Assembly: GCA_002286855.1 (NCBI GenBank)
Contig: NRSV01000037.1
Span: forward strand, 248,001 to 312,000
Source: Bipolaris cookei
Lineage: Eukaryota; Ascomycota; Dothideomycetes; Pleosporales; Pleosporaceae
Direction: 5' to 3'
DNA length: 64,000 bases
Under the pieces are notes generated by a model. That model was not told where the DNA came from, made no database searches, and saw only the letters and a program-made list of their open reading frames with translations. Position 1 is the first letter of the stretch. Every line of letters starts with the position of its first letter. Positions 12,229 to 22,487 of the stretch are shown here, one piece after another. The translations under genes were made by a program, and so were the position numbers.

Positions 12229-14791
12229 CTACTTCCACGCTTTCTTAAGCGCCCTATACTTCCCCTGTCCATAGTACCTACACAGCGCCTCCCAAACCCT
12301 CTTGTCCTCAAACACCGCGTCGCGAAAAAAACACAAGCATGATACTAGTTGTCCCTCGCATCCCAAACACACAACTCATCACATCACTGCATCAAATCTG
12401 CCGCTTACTCCATCAGCGACATGGCTTCCCCGAACAACGGCGACATCCACAAGTCGTCCTCGCAAGGCTTGTCGCAGTCGAGAGCCTGGAGGCGGAGGAT
12501 CGCAGAGGTGCGTTTGAACTCGAGGGTTACGGCTTCGAGGTGTGACTTTACGCATCCTGAGGGTGGGACTTTTGTGCGACCCGCGGGGAGGGCGAGACGA
12601 CCCATGGTGTAGTGGAATCAGATTTTTAGGGCTGCACGGCCGGGGCTGGAGAAGAAGAATGAGGACCAAGTAAGTGCGGTGAGTTCGGGAGTGGATTTGT
12701 TGGACCACTTCAAGTCGTTGAAGTCGATGAGGTTGGGGTCCAGTGGGGTGGATTTGAGTGGCTCGGTAGGTTGCTGCTGGGGTGGTTGTGAGGGTCGTGA
12801 TGACCTTGGTGGTGGTTCAGATGTTCTGTTGCTCTTTCGATAGGAGGGGTTTACAGGAGTTGATGGTAGGGTATATTTGAAACTGAGTGGAGCAGGAGTA
12901 GATGATGTTGTAGAATGTTCCTGCTGCAGCGGTTGTGGGGTCTCTCGAACTGGATTTGCGGGTGCTCCATCGCCTGCAGGCAAGGTGAGTGATGATTTTA
13001 GTGGTAGATCAGACTTTTGGGTGGGCTTTCGGAACGAGAAGTTCTTGGGAACGGGTGACATCGTATACGTGAAAGTAGTCGGGGCGTGATCCGGCTACGG
13101 AGCAGATTGCTTTTGTTGTGGCGGTGGTAGTGCCGCCAAGGAAGAGACTTGAGCCGTTCTTGTTTGCTCTTGGAGTTGAGGTTTGGCCTCAGCAATAGTT
13201 ATAACAGGCTCAGGAATAAATGGCGCCACGAACTGTAACTCTCTAGGCAGTCCTTCCAAACCAAACCAGATCGCAAGATTGTGATACCTTCTGATAAACT
13301 TAGGCACCCTGCCGTCTGGGTGATGAAGAAAGTCTCAGCCGTATGGCGAGGGCGTCCCAGAAATTAATGATTGATTGTCCCCAGACGAGGTAACCTATAG
13401 GAAGACCACTCAACCCATCTGGGAAGAGTGGCCCCAGATGCCCCTTTGCTTCACACAGAAGGTCTAGTATCAGGGAGGCTGAGAGCTCGTATCCCGAGCC
13501 AGTGGGGATCATGTTGAGAAAAATGACCATCTGTTTGCTCCTGAATCTTATGTTTCTCTTGGGCAACCCGATTCAGGGCGTTCACCAGTATGGTCTTGGG
13601 GCTCGGGGGCTCTGGAAGACGTGGGATTTGTGGAGTGGTTTGTGGAGCGGTTTGTAGAGGAGTTTTTGAAGGAGTCTGGGTACTCGGCGTTTCCGGGAGC
13701 GAGGACAATGCGTTGTCCCTAGGTGGGGGTGAAGGGGTGTCGGGACATGGTTGAGCTTGCTCAACTTCCTCATGTAGAGGTTCAGCAGATTCCTGCATCT
13801 CAGCAAGATCTGCTTCGATTGTGCCAGTAGGCTCAGCGTCTTCCGCGACCGCCGAGACGCCTTCGTCTGGCCTCTGCACATCCTCGATGATTTCCAAAAA
13901 AGTACTGTCTTTATAGAAAGCTGGAGGAGTGTATCGCGGGCGTTTGACGTGAAAGTATTGGCGAGATGGTGCGAGAGATTCGCCTGTCCCACGGAAATGC
14001 TCGAAAGGAAAGTTGTATGGCGGGGGGTAAATCGTAGGTATCAATGGGTCCGGGCGTGGCGTTGATGGCGTGACGGGAGACATCGAAGTGAAAGTAGGGG
14101 CGATTGGCGTTTCGACTTCAACTGATTGTCTTTCAGTGTCAAATTCTTCGTGATGCTGGTATCCACGGTTGAGCCAACCGTCTTCCAATCCGTCCACTTT
14201 GACGAAAACGTATGTACTTAAGGCGAAGAAGGCACCCATTAAGATGAGCCTGGCGATAGTTTAGACAACGAAACTCTCCAAGAAAACTTTGTAGACCTCA
14301 TCGTACACCCCCAGTACAGGAAGTCTACGACGTCGCTGTAGAAGTTGTAGATCTGAGAGATGAGAGTCCACATTTTGTCGATGACTTGTGGAGTAGGTTC
14401 GGGTTGTGTTCTTTCAAAGATATAGATAGTATTTATATGGCAAAAGAAGAGAGGTATGATGATGAATCGTGAGTCGGGATTGCTATAGTCGAAGCAAACT
14501 TTGTAGTTGAACGAGGGGTGGTGCCTGGCGGCGGGATCAAAAGCAAGACCTCCAAAGTGAAGGTGAAAGGCCTGTGCTGAATCATTCGTCAACACCACAA
14601 CAATTTTGTCATTGCTGTACGAGAGTGAAAGTGAAGTGAATGCAAGTAAAAGACTTGGCATGATGTCCGCCACGCGTGTTGGGGCAGTGAACCGCGATGA
14701 CCAAATTGGCGTTCAAATGGCAATGATATTGGGAAGAAGATACGACTAAGTCAGGCGTGAAGCAAAGCGGTTCGGAAGGACCAGAGGCCAA
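12229..14791 (-). pseudogene. Damaged multi-exon gene: membrane segments plus proline-rich region, unknown family
   Basis: Coding-like sequence runs down the minus strand but cannot be read as one clean protein. From the 5' side, a piece at about 14636-14791 joins by a 49-nt intron to 14287-14586, which holds a hydrophobic helix near IIIPLFFCHI. This joins by a CTAAA-containing intron to 13451-14263, with a second helix at LMGAFFALSTYVF and a long Pro/Ser/Thr/Glu-rich part. Further down the frame changes near an A5 run at 13519-13523 and again near 13340. In-frame stops occur at 13095-13097 (TAG) and 12618-12620 (TGA), with coding-like sequence on both sides in the same frame. The final part ends at a stop at 12229 after a plausible intron, with another frame problem at an A7 run (12325-12331). 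Weak introns could explain some breaks but not the TAG. No ATG start is evident. I recognise no domain. Confidence 0.5.
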
Positions 14792-14879
14792 GAGCGTACT
14801 TGAATTCTCCTCGATAAGATCTTACAGTGGGCTGTCAAACGCATCTCATTTCTTAGAGTGACAAACAATGCCTACATCC

Positions 14880-15848
14880 TCACCTTCCTTCAATCTGCAA
14901 ATCCAATGCTTTTGCTAGCACATAGAGCATCTCGAGCCTCACGCACGTGACTCCTTGCTCTTTGCCCATCCTAACTGGATTACCTACGATAGCTTCCACT
15001 TCTATCCTCCGGCCCGCCTGTACATCTTGTAGCATACTCGGCTCAATACCAGCATTGTTTGGTATTCTAGCTTGCGCCCGCCCGAGCTGGATATCGACCT
15101 GCTCTCGTGTGATGTCATGGCCATGTGCGGCTGCGATATCCCGAATCTCCAGCATGACGGCCCGCAGCACTTCAGTGGCTTCTTTTGAGGCCGTCAGAAC
15201 CTTGGTATCTTTGCTCAATGTAAGGGCGCATATCGGGTTCCAGGAAGCGTTGACCAAAAGTTTGAACCAGCGCTTGGCTTGAACATCGTCATAGAGCTCT
15301 GCAGTACCGCCGGCAGATGTTACAAGTTCTGCGAAGGCTTTGGCGTAAGAGTTGGATGAGGAGGATGGATAAGCTCCCAGCTGAAGCTGTTCTACCTCGC
15401 CATGTCTGATGATACCTGCTGGTCTCTGGGTTGCGGGGAGATAGACAACCGTGCTGATAATGGGGTTATTTGGGTAGGCCTGTATGTACTCTTCTTCAAT
15501 GCCGACTCCATTCTGTATGAGGGTAATAGCCGTGTGCCCAGGCGTCACAGCAGGGGCTATCAGCCTGGGCACTGTGCCCGGGATGGCTTTGCTGCAGACA
15601 ACAATGTAGTCGTAGGGCTCTGGCGACTGGGATGAAGCCTCCCCACAATCGCGGACGACATTGGGCTTGAAACGGATATCGTTGCCGAAAATTGACGAAT
15701 TAATGATGAAGCCATGCTCCTTAACAGTATCGTAGTTGGAGCGGCAGACAGCCGTTGTGTGGGCTACTTTGCTCAGTAGGTACAAGTAGATAGCCCCGAC
15801 GCTACCAGCCCCGAAGAGCAGGACCCGTGGCTGGCCTTCTGATGACAT
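14880..15848 (-). CDS. Ketopantoate reductase (ApbA/PanE) family protein
   Basis: Single exon, 322 aa from the first ATG of the frame at 15848; the frame extends upstream only with non-ATG codons. The N-terminal Rossmann motif LLFGAGSVGAIYLYLL (about residues 9-24) binds NADPH. The middle has the family block ITLIQNGVGIEEE and a Lys-Arg-Trp-x-Lys-Leu-x-x-Asn segment (AKRWFKLLVNASWNP), which carries the catalytic Lys of ketopantoate reductases. The C-terminal helical domain ends the protein. True PanE reduces 2-dehydropantoate to pantoate for CoA synthesis. Fungi carry several paralogues, so a related 2-keto-acid reductase role is equally possible. The damaged gene begins within about 100 bases of its stop. 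Confidence 0.88.
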   Translation of the reverse strand: MSSEGQPRVLLFGAGSVGAIYLYLLSKVAHTTAVCRSNYDTVKEHGFIINSSIFGNDIRFKPNVVRDCGEASSQSPEPYDYIVVCSKAIPGTVPRLIAPAVTPGHTAITLIQNGVGIEEEYIQAYPNNPIISTVVYLPATQRPAGIIRHGEVEQLQLGAYPSSSSNSYAKAFAELVTSAGGTAELYDDVQAKRWFKLLVNASWNPICALTLSKDTKVLTASKEATEVLRAVMLEIRDIAAAHGHDITREQVDIQLGRAQARIPNNAGIEPSMLQDVQAGRRIEVEAIVGNPVRMGKEQGVTCVRLEMLYVLAKALDLQIEGR

Positions 15849-16658
15849 GATAGGACGCTGGCGATGGCTGGCGGGCGTATGTAAGGTAAGTATACACAAG
15901 CTCGCTCTCAGTGGTCAGAGCTGGCGAGGTTGAAATGCCAGTGCCGTTGTCCTCCCCGCATCCCCGCCGCCCATGGCTGTTGCCGAACAACTCTCCCCTC
16001 CCCCTGTCTCCATCTCCCCTGGGATTTCAACAATGCATGAGTAACCCATCTGTCGCAGGTCATCAATGCTTGGCCCAGCAAACGTTCTACTTGGAACATG
16101 AGTAAGTTGTTTAACACCGTCTACATACAGAGTCACATGCCAAAGCTGCGCTGTCACCCCGATTCAGCTTGCCCGCCGCCTACGTATGATCGCTTCAGCT
16201 GACAACTCCAGCTCCAGCCGCACCCGCAAAAGCGAGATCCCCGCTCCTTAATAGATATAAAATTCAACCATGACCCCATGCATCCAGGAAACTCTCCGCC
16301 TAATCCACCGAAAGTCACCCGAAGCAAAAGAACAGAGGTGAATTCACAGCCGCAAAGTGGGACGCCCGAGGTGGGTCGGCCACCCTCATGCAATCTAGCA
16401 GGCCACCATTAATTAGTGGAAATAGCCACACACCCTGAACGCCAAGCGATAGAGAGAAATTAGGCCCCCAACCTACACCGTATGCAGTCTTGCATATGCT
16501 GGGTACCTCTGTAGCCCCCAAGTCGTACACAAACCAAGCGGTGCCAGAGCCGACACGTCAAATCAACTCTTAACGGTAGCGGTTCGGACCGGTTTCGTTC
16601 GCGCTCTCAACATTGCACCAACGCCCTTCCTGAGAGCCCCTCCCTCACCCTCTCGACA
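15849..16658. other. Divergent promoter region
   Basis: About 810 bases separate the minus-strand reductase start and the plus-strand surface-protein start. No gene seen; short CT-rich stretches lie before each start. Confidence 0.5.
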
Positions 16659-17406
16659 ATGAAGTGCCTCGCCTTTCTGGTCCTGTACGCCACCCATGTT
16701 CTCGCCGCCAGTCAATTAGCCCTCTTCACGGATGAGCACTGCCAACACTCGCTGCGAGGTCTCGAAGGTCCCAATGGCTATCCCAATGGCACGTGTACCG
16801 ATCTGCGACGCACTGGGACATACGGCAGTTTTCAGGTTGTAGGCCTGGATCCAGGCTGCACTGGTGAGTCGAAGCCATTGATCGTGAATCGGGAAATGCG
16901 CATACTGATATAAAGGCGATTTAGTCACCATCTACCAAAATGACACCACTGAGAACATCTGCTCAGGCTACCAAGAAGTGATTCAGCCCATCGATTGCTA
17001 CAACTCTTCCTTTGTATACTACAGTATCGACTTTTGTGATATCGTCAGCACCAAGTCGCCTACTCCATCTCTCATGGCGCCACCTCCGTCATCTTCGAAT
17101 TCCTCGGGCATCTCCACAGGCGCGGCTGTTGGTGCTACACTTGGTGGAGTCGCCGGACTGGCAATCATAATCGGACTGATTGCATTTTTCATCTTGAAGA
17201 AACGAAGAAAGGCACGGAGAACTCCAGAAGTCGCAGAGTATTCAGCTTCAATGCCGTCCGAGGTAGACGCGAAACACCTCCATGAAATGGGACCAGGTGC
17301 AGTCTTGTACAAAAGAGATGCGGCGGTGGAGGTTGAGCAGCCAGCTGCTGAGCTCGAGGGCAGAGAATTGGGGCCTGATGAGGAGTCGAGGACTTTACGC
17401 TCATGA
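16659..17406 (+). CDS. Secreted single-pass type I membrane protein
   Basis: Two exons, 16659-16863 and 16925-17406, encode 228 aa. The signal peptide covers about residues 1-17. The extracellular part has eight or so Cys and several Asn-x-Ser/Thr sites, followed by a Ser/Pro linker (PPPSSSNSSG). One membrane helix follows (GAAVGATLGGVAGLAIIIG onward), then a KKRRK stop-transfer and an acidic cytosolic tail of about 65 residues. The layout resembles fungal wall-stress sensors and other Mid2-like proteins, but I do not see a WSC domain, so the sensor role is only inferred from architecture. The 61-nt intron splits a Val codon. Confidence 0.82.
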
Positions 17407-19084
17407 GATGTCGATTAATGCACGAGTTTGAGTAGACTTGAACTACCGCCAATGGCTACCTCAACTGGAACAGTGTACTTTTGGAATACTGCTGTGGTTT
17501 TATGCTTGGGTCGCATGGACTGGAATTGCCCAAAACCAAAACGGTCTTTAACAACAGATACAGAAATTTTGATGTAGCCATGTTGAGCAGCAGCGAAGCG
17601 CTATAATGTAATTACGACTCACAGACGAATGCCCTTGCCGAAAGAGCCATAAACGCAAGTCGACGAGAGGGACAACCATAGTCCATTATTGACATAGACG
17701 ATATTCCAGCAGCATCTCGCACCGTTGGAATTGCGAGATGTCGCTCCCAACGACATCGACCGAGTCATGGCCCCAAGAAATCCTTACAGGCCAAGAAACC
17801 CTCGGCACATTGCCCAAGCCGGGTATTCAGGGACAAGAGCAAGGCGCAGCACAAGTGGATGGGCCAAGGGTCTTGGAGTGATATGACTTTGTAAAGTACA
17901 TGTGCATGCATGATACGACCCTAATGTTGGTCCCTAGCATTTATCAATTGCCAGATATGTTACTATTGTTGAAAGACACGGTTCAGTGAATGAGAGCGCG
18001 AAGGCACTCGTTACCAAAACAGGTTTAGTTTGAGTGTTATAAGTACGAGTAGATTCTTTGGGGCTTTAACGATTGCCTTTCTTCATACACACCTATTGCT
18101 TCGACGATGACCAAAAGTCTCACCACCAGTTCCACAAATACCCCAGGGTGTCGAGATCCATAGTGCAGAGGGAATACTCGGAGGCACGGGAAAGAACTTT
18201 CATTTAGTATTAGTGTCTTCTATTGTAAATGTGCCTGGAAGCTGTGAATAGTCTTCGCTGGATAATACGCCACATCGCGCATGTCATCAACCGTGTCAAA
18301 ACTCGGCTGTCCAAGAAAAAGGGTCTCTGCGTATGGCATAATCTCGGTCTTTCTCTGTCCTGTCATTGGTGATCTAGACAAGGTGCAAGGAGAATTCTGC
18401 ATATTCTTAGCAATTTGATTGGTTTCTTTCTTTTAATAGTGATAGCGGACAATATGCCCGATGTCTTCGACTAATGGCACACTTTTGGGCACATGTACTT
18501 ACTCGAGCGTATTGGTTTCGCACTCTGAGCAACTTGTTGAGTCAATCTGGGTATTGGTAACAAGGTCTGCTTGTAGATCAGTGTCCTCCGTAGCACACAC
18601 CGAAACGCTGTGTTCGAAGATAAAGGCTTCTCAAAGATCGTCTTTTGTATCTCGGCGAGAAGCTTAGAGATTGCTATCTGTCAAGAATCAATCACTCATG
18701 ACTGCTGTTTGCAAACAACTCAGATGACAGTCCGTTCAGGGTAGAATAGAAATTTTTCGTAAATCTTCTAGACATTGTTATCTTTATCTTTCCTCTCCCA
18801 GTTGTAGTGTCCATGTAGAGACATTGTGCGAACACAAAAAAGCAACAACCCGATCTTGAGCCTGTGAAATGCTACATTGACGTTCTGCTCATGGGTGTCT
18901 CCTACTATAATGCATCATGTTCCATCCACACCATTTCCAAACTCGTTGTGCCAAGCAGTCGGGCGTAGTAGACGGGGGTTGGCTGTTCTTGGACTACTCC
19001 CGGTCTCAATACCTAGATGAGGAAGCTCACCCCATGACAGTCACTCTTTACTAAGCCTGCGTCGACTTTACGTTAAAGTAATTA
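17407..19084. other. Intergenic region
   Basis: About 1.7 kb with only short frames. No family recognised, and no repeat apart from the transposon that starts at its end. Confidence 0.5.
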
Positions 19085-19152
19085 ACGTACTCCACCAGTA
19101 AGCTGGCCACACCAGTAAGCTGGCCGCCCCACCAAACCTGACGCGACTCTCT
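19085..19152 (+). repeat. Left 68-bp terminal inverted repeat
   Basis: Starts ACGTACTCCACC. It contains two 16-bp direct copies of CACCAGTAAGCTGGCC at 19093-19108 and 19110-19125, spaced 17 bp, which look like paired transposase-binding sites. Confidence 0.93.
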
Positions 19153-19209
19153 GCGTAATTGCTCTACAACAACGTAATAAAATAAGATAAAATTAAGAGA
19201 TATTATTCT

Positions 19210-20850
19210 TTAGGAAGCTCTACATGAAGTCCGAGTATGTCCTTGAACGTGGCACTTCGTGCACGTCGGCGGCGCGCGCTGACGTCGCTCACCACCCTGG
19301 CTCTGGCCAGCCTCCATCACCACCCTTTCTGCCTCTGCAGCCATCTGCTGAGCCTGTTGGGCTTGAAGCACCCCGCCAGTAGCAATATATTGACGCTGCC
19401 GGTCTTGCTTTTGTCGTTGGCGCTGGACTTCTGCACGTAGCTTCTTATTCTCCTCTATAACTATTGTTGCTGATTGCATAGCAAGCTGAGCGCTTTTAGC
19501 GAGCTGGCGTATCGCAATGCTTGTTGGGCTCTCTGATTTCCGGCGAAGCCGCTCTTGGAGATAGCGTACCTGCTGCTGAAGCTCTGCTACTGTATGTGGT
19601 GTCTCTGTCTGCGCTGCTGCCGCTGGCGCTGCAGCGTTACTATCTGTAGTCGTCTGTGGTGGAGACGGTGTTCTGGCTATGGTAAGCGACGATAGAACGC
19701 GATCTGGACAAGGAGGGATAAGGCCTGTCGCTTGAAAACCAGCCTGGATATTCTGCTGCGTGAAAACTATTGGCCGGATCTGTTGGTAGACTGTAAGGAA
19801 GTCTATCTTGTCAATGTGGTAGACGCCTTGGCAGGCGAGCTTCTCAATCTCACGCCCGTACGCCCGCTTAAGCGGCGAGAAGCAGCTAACATCAAGCGGC
19901 TGAAGAAGATGCGACGTATGCGGCGGCATACAGAGAGTAATAATCTTATTCTCGGCGCAGTACTGGTCGAACTCTGGTGTAGCGTGGCTGCTGTGGCCGT
20001 CTAGGATAAGAAGTCGATAGACTCCAGCCGTACGAGCTGCCGTATGCCGATTAAAGTGCTTCACCCACTCTACACCAAGCTGATCAGTCGTCCATCCATT
20101 GTCTGAGACGCCGATAGCCCAGTCTAGTGGGAGATTGGGGTACCAGCTGCTCTGGTGGGCCTTGCCAGACAGGATCACTAACGGTGGTAGACACCAGCCA
20201 GACGCGTTCACGCACTCGATTACTGTAACCCATTTGCGATTGCCTGGCTGTACAACAACTGCTCGGCCGACTCTGTCAGAGCTTGTAACTACCTTTGACG
20301 TTGCAGCGACGCCCATTGCGAATCCAGTCTCGTCAAAGTTGTAGATGTCTTGGTCTAGGACGCCGTACGTCTGGCGCGTCTCTTCTACTAGCTTAAACCA
20401 GGCTGCAATTGCGATAGGATCCTCACAGGAAGCGCGCTGACTATGAAATCTTCTAGTCCACTTTGTCTGGAGCTCTGGCTGGTTCTGGATAAAGCGCGAT
20501 ACCCAGTTCTTGCCAACAGGCTGTGGAGGTGGATCTTGGCCGCGCGCAGCGAGTAGAGCGTCTGCCATTCGTCGCACGTCAATGATATGGGGCGGAAAAC
20601 CGCGTCGATCAAGGTCTAGGATCCATTGCACAAGAGACTGCTCTTCAATAGGTAGTAGCTTTCGGTTGGTAGAGACTATCTCTGATCGTGGCTGGGTACC
20701 GTGGAGACGCGTCTGAAGAGTTGACTTTGGTACATCGTACGCTTTCGCGAGACTATAAATAGATTGTTTTGGGTTATTACGATATGAAGCTATAGCAAGA
20801 CTTATTCTGCCTTCACGAGAAGTCTGTATAGAGCGCTGTCGGCGCGGCAT
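19210..20850 (-). CDS. Transposase, Fot1/pogo family (DDE_1 superfamily endonuclease)
   Basis: 546 aa with no break. The N-terminus has a Psq-type helix-turn-helix (about residues 10-50, SIYSLAKAYDVPKSTL) and then a CENP-B/Tc5-type DNA-binding domain (about 62-135). The catalytic core has Asp173 in NFDETGF, Asp284 in LILDGHSSH and Asp320 in LLQPLDV. The last two are separated by 35 residues, giving the DD35D spacing of fungal Fot1 elements. The C-terminus has a Glu/Gln-rich coiled stretch and a CCHC zinc knuckle (C-x2-C-x4-H-x4-C) near residues 530-543. It cuts and pastes the surrounding element through its terminal repeats. The ATG lies 15 bp inside the right repeat. Confidence 0.95.
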   Translation of the reverse strand: MPRRQRSIQTSREGRISLAIASYRNNPKQSIYSLAKAYDVPKSTLQTRLHGTQPRSEIVSTNRKLLPIEEQSLVQWILDLDRRGFPPHIIDVRRMADALLAARGQDPPPQPVGKNWVSRFIQNQPELQTKWTRRFHSQRASCEDPIAIAAWFKLVEETRQTYGVLDQDIYNFDETGFAMGVAATSKVVTSSDRVGRAVVVQPGNRKWVTVIECVNASGWCLPPLVILSGKAHQSSWYPNLPLDWAIGVSDNGWTTDQLGVEWVKHFNRHTAARTAGVYRLLILDGHSSHATPEFDQYCAENKIITLCMPPHTSHLLQPLDVSCFSPLKRAYGREIEKLACQGVYHIDKIDFLTVYQQIRPIVFTQQNIQAGFQATGLIPPCPDRVLSSLTIARTPSPPQTTTDSNAAAPAAAAQTETPHTVAELQQQVRYLQERLRRKSESPTSIAIRQLAKSAQLAMQSATIVIEENKKLRAEVQRQRQKQDRQRQYIATGGVLQAQQAQQMAAEAERVVMEAGQSQGGERRQRAPPTCTKCHVQGHTRTSCRAS

Positions 20851-20864
20851 GGTGGTGGTTGTGG

Positions 20865-20932
20865 AGAGAGTCGCGTCAGGTTTGGTGGGGCGGCCAGCTT
20901 ACTGGTGTGGCCAGCTTACTGGTGGAGTACGT
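20865..20932 (-). repeat. Right 68-bp terminal inverted repeat
   Basis: Exact inverted copy of the left end, with the same paired 16-bp motif, ending at a TA dinucleotide. Confidence 0.93.
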
Positions 20933-20934
20933 TA

Positions 20935-21298
20935 GTAAATAGGAATTACTAAGTACACTGGCCCCATTGTTCAATACCTATCTTTTTCTTGCCCTATGCG
21001 GCATGTTCGGCCTCGGCCAATAATCATTATTGTTGAGAATATGCGAGTCCAGTCCAGGTTGGTAGAAGAAAGTTCAGAGCCTGGGCGAGAGAATGGCGCC
21101 ATGCGGTGGCCAGTGCTGCGCGTGTGCACACAATACACGTTGCCGCGTACGCATAGTAGATGGACAATAACACAGTGGATATGTCGAATAGTAGACGTTA
21201 AGACTACCCACCTTGCCACTCCGACTTAGTTACCTATAGTAGTCATACTGCTAAAGGACCTAATTCTAACAATTATTACTTTTAGTTCCAATTTCCAG
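20935..21298. other. Spacer between the two transposons
   Basis: About 360 bases with no supported gene. Confidence 0.5.
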
Positions 21299-21300
21299 TA

Positions 21301-21350
21301 ACGTACCTCACAGGCGAGTGGGCCACTTTTGCCAAGCCCCCACCAAAAAC
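21301..21350 (+). repeat. Left inverted repeat of the deleted transposon
   Basis: About 50 bp, next to TA at 21299-21300. It pairs with 22153-22202 with two visible substitutions. Confidence 0.85.
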
Positions 21351-21412
21351 CACCACGTTATGGCCCATAACAGCCCACTTTGGCCCTGTATAGTGCAATA
21401 CGATACGAGATA

Positions 21413-22174
21413 TCATTCAGAGGCTACTTCTGCTACATGCTTGCACGTTCGCGCATTATGCCCAGTCTCATTGCACCGTCCACATCGCCGTTGAGATGGT
21501 TCACCCACTTCAGCGCGCACCTGCTTCTTTAGCTTCTTCACATCACTACGCAACCTAAAGTCCTGAAGAGCGGCCAAGCGCGCCCCATCTTCAACTGTCC
21601 AGGTCCCCTCTGCCTGAACCCGCTTTCTTTTGTGTGATTTTCGTTGCGTTGCGGCCCTATTTGCTGCCTTAAGCTCAGCTATCTCCTTTTGCGCCAACAC
21701 CAGCTTATGCGCAATAATAGCTGCCCCCTTTGAGACCTTCTCAAAGGCCTCCACAACAGACGTTGGCGAACTATTCGTATGCCTTTGAATACTCTGCTTC
21801 ATTAGCGTCGATTGCGACCCTAATTCTAGGGTGTTACTAGGGTTTTGCGACAGTCAGGGCTGGTTGTCGACAGGTAGGGGTGATGGAGTGCGCAACTTGA
21901 GGTCAAGGGCGGATATAACCCATTCTGGGTCAAATGGGACCACTCCAGAGCCTCGAAACCCTCCTTGGACACTGCTAGAAGTAAATGAGGTGTCAAAAGC
22001 CCGCTTAAAGCAAGGTAGGAACTCTTGTTTTGGGATGTGGCTGATCTGGCTGCGCATGAGTGCTTCGACTTGGCGTCCATAGGCCTGCTTCAAAGGGGCA
22101 AAACTGCCCACATCAAGAGGCTGCTGTTGTTGCGACCTTGGGGTAGAGTAGTAGTTTTGGTGAGGGCTTGGCAA
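21413..22174 (-). pseudogene. C-terminal remnant of a pogo-type transposase
   Basis: Two open pieces in one frame (about 21854-22174 and 21413-21853) are separated by an in-frame TGA at 21854-21856. The first has the third catalytic Asp in QPLDVGSFAPLKQAYGR and the ASP-Pro-Glu linker typical after the DDE core. The second has a Lys/Arg-rich coiled region and a CCHC knuckle CGRCNETGHNARTC. The DNA-binding domains and the first two catalytic Asp are absent; the deletion joins the core directly to the right repeat near 22150. It is a different subfamily from the intact transposase next door. Confidence 0.88.
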
Positions 22175-22202
22175 AAGTGGCCCACTCGCCCGTGAGGTAC
22201 GT
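22153..22202 (-). repeat. Right inverted repeat of the deleted transposon
   Basis: Inverted copy of the left end, followed by TA at 22203-22204. Confidence 0.85.
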
Positions 22203-22487
22203 TAACCACCGTCTTCGACAGTTTGTTTCCTCCTGCCCAAACCAGCATGTTGAGCCGGCCAATCACTATACCCATTTTGATTTCCGACCTGCTAAGACAG
22301 TCATCGATGGATCTTTGAGACTGTCCAATCGGGTACGCTGAGCTTTGGCCACCACTAGCGATCTCGAAAGTTTTGGGATTGGGTGCAACGCCGCACTGAT
22401 ATCGCATGCCACTCTCGCCGCGTGCGTTTCCTTTCTTGTTTATTCTCAATCGTTGCATTGCGATTTGTCTCTAGTCCTCCGCAGTCG

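Larger units (their letters stand above)
19085..20932 (-). mobile_element. Complete Fot1/pogo-type DNA transposon
   Basis: The element is 1848 bp, flanked by the TA target duplication expected for Tc1/mariner superfamily elements (TA at 19083-19084 and 20933-20934). Terminal inverted repeats of 68 bp (19085-19152 and 20865-20932) read identically in opposite orientation, with no mismatch that I can find. One intact transposase gene lies between them. Perfect ends and an unbroken gene point to a recent arrival that may still move. Confidence 0.93.
21301..22202 (-). mobile_element. Internally deleted Fot1/pogo-type transposon, 902 bp
   Basis: Inverted repeats of about 50 bp at 21301-21350 and 22153-22202 start ACGTACCTCAC and share GCGAGTGGGCCACTTTTGCC, with at least two mismatches between the ends. 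TA dinucleotides flank both sides. Only the C-terminal third of a transposase remains inside, so the element cannot move by itself but keeps the ends needed to be moved by a related enzyme. Confidence 0.88.

Noticed and set aside
14880..15899. Longer N-terminus for the ketopantoate-reductase-family protein
   Set aside because: The upstream 17 codons begin with TTG, not ATG. The ATG at 15848 places the NADPH-binding motif at the normal distance.
22383..22487. Longer N-terminus for the Mtf2-like protein
   Set aside because: The extension begins with a non-ATG codon. The ATG at 22488 starts a good mitochondrial targeting sequence.
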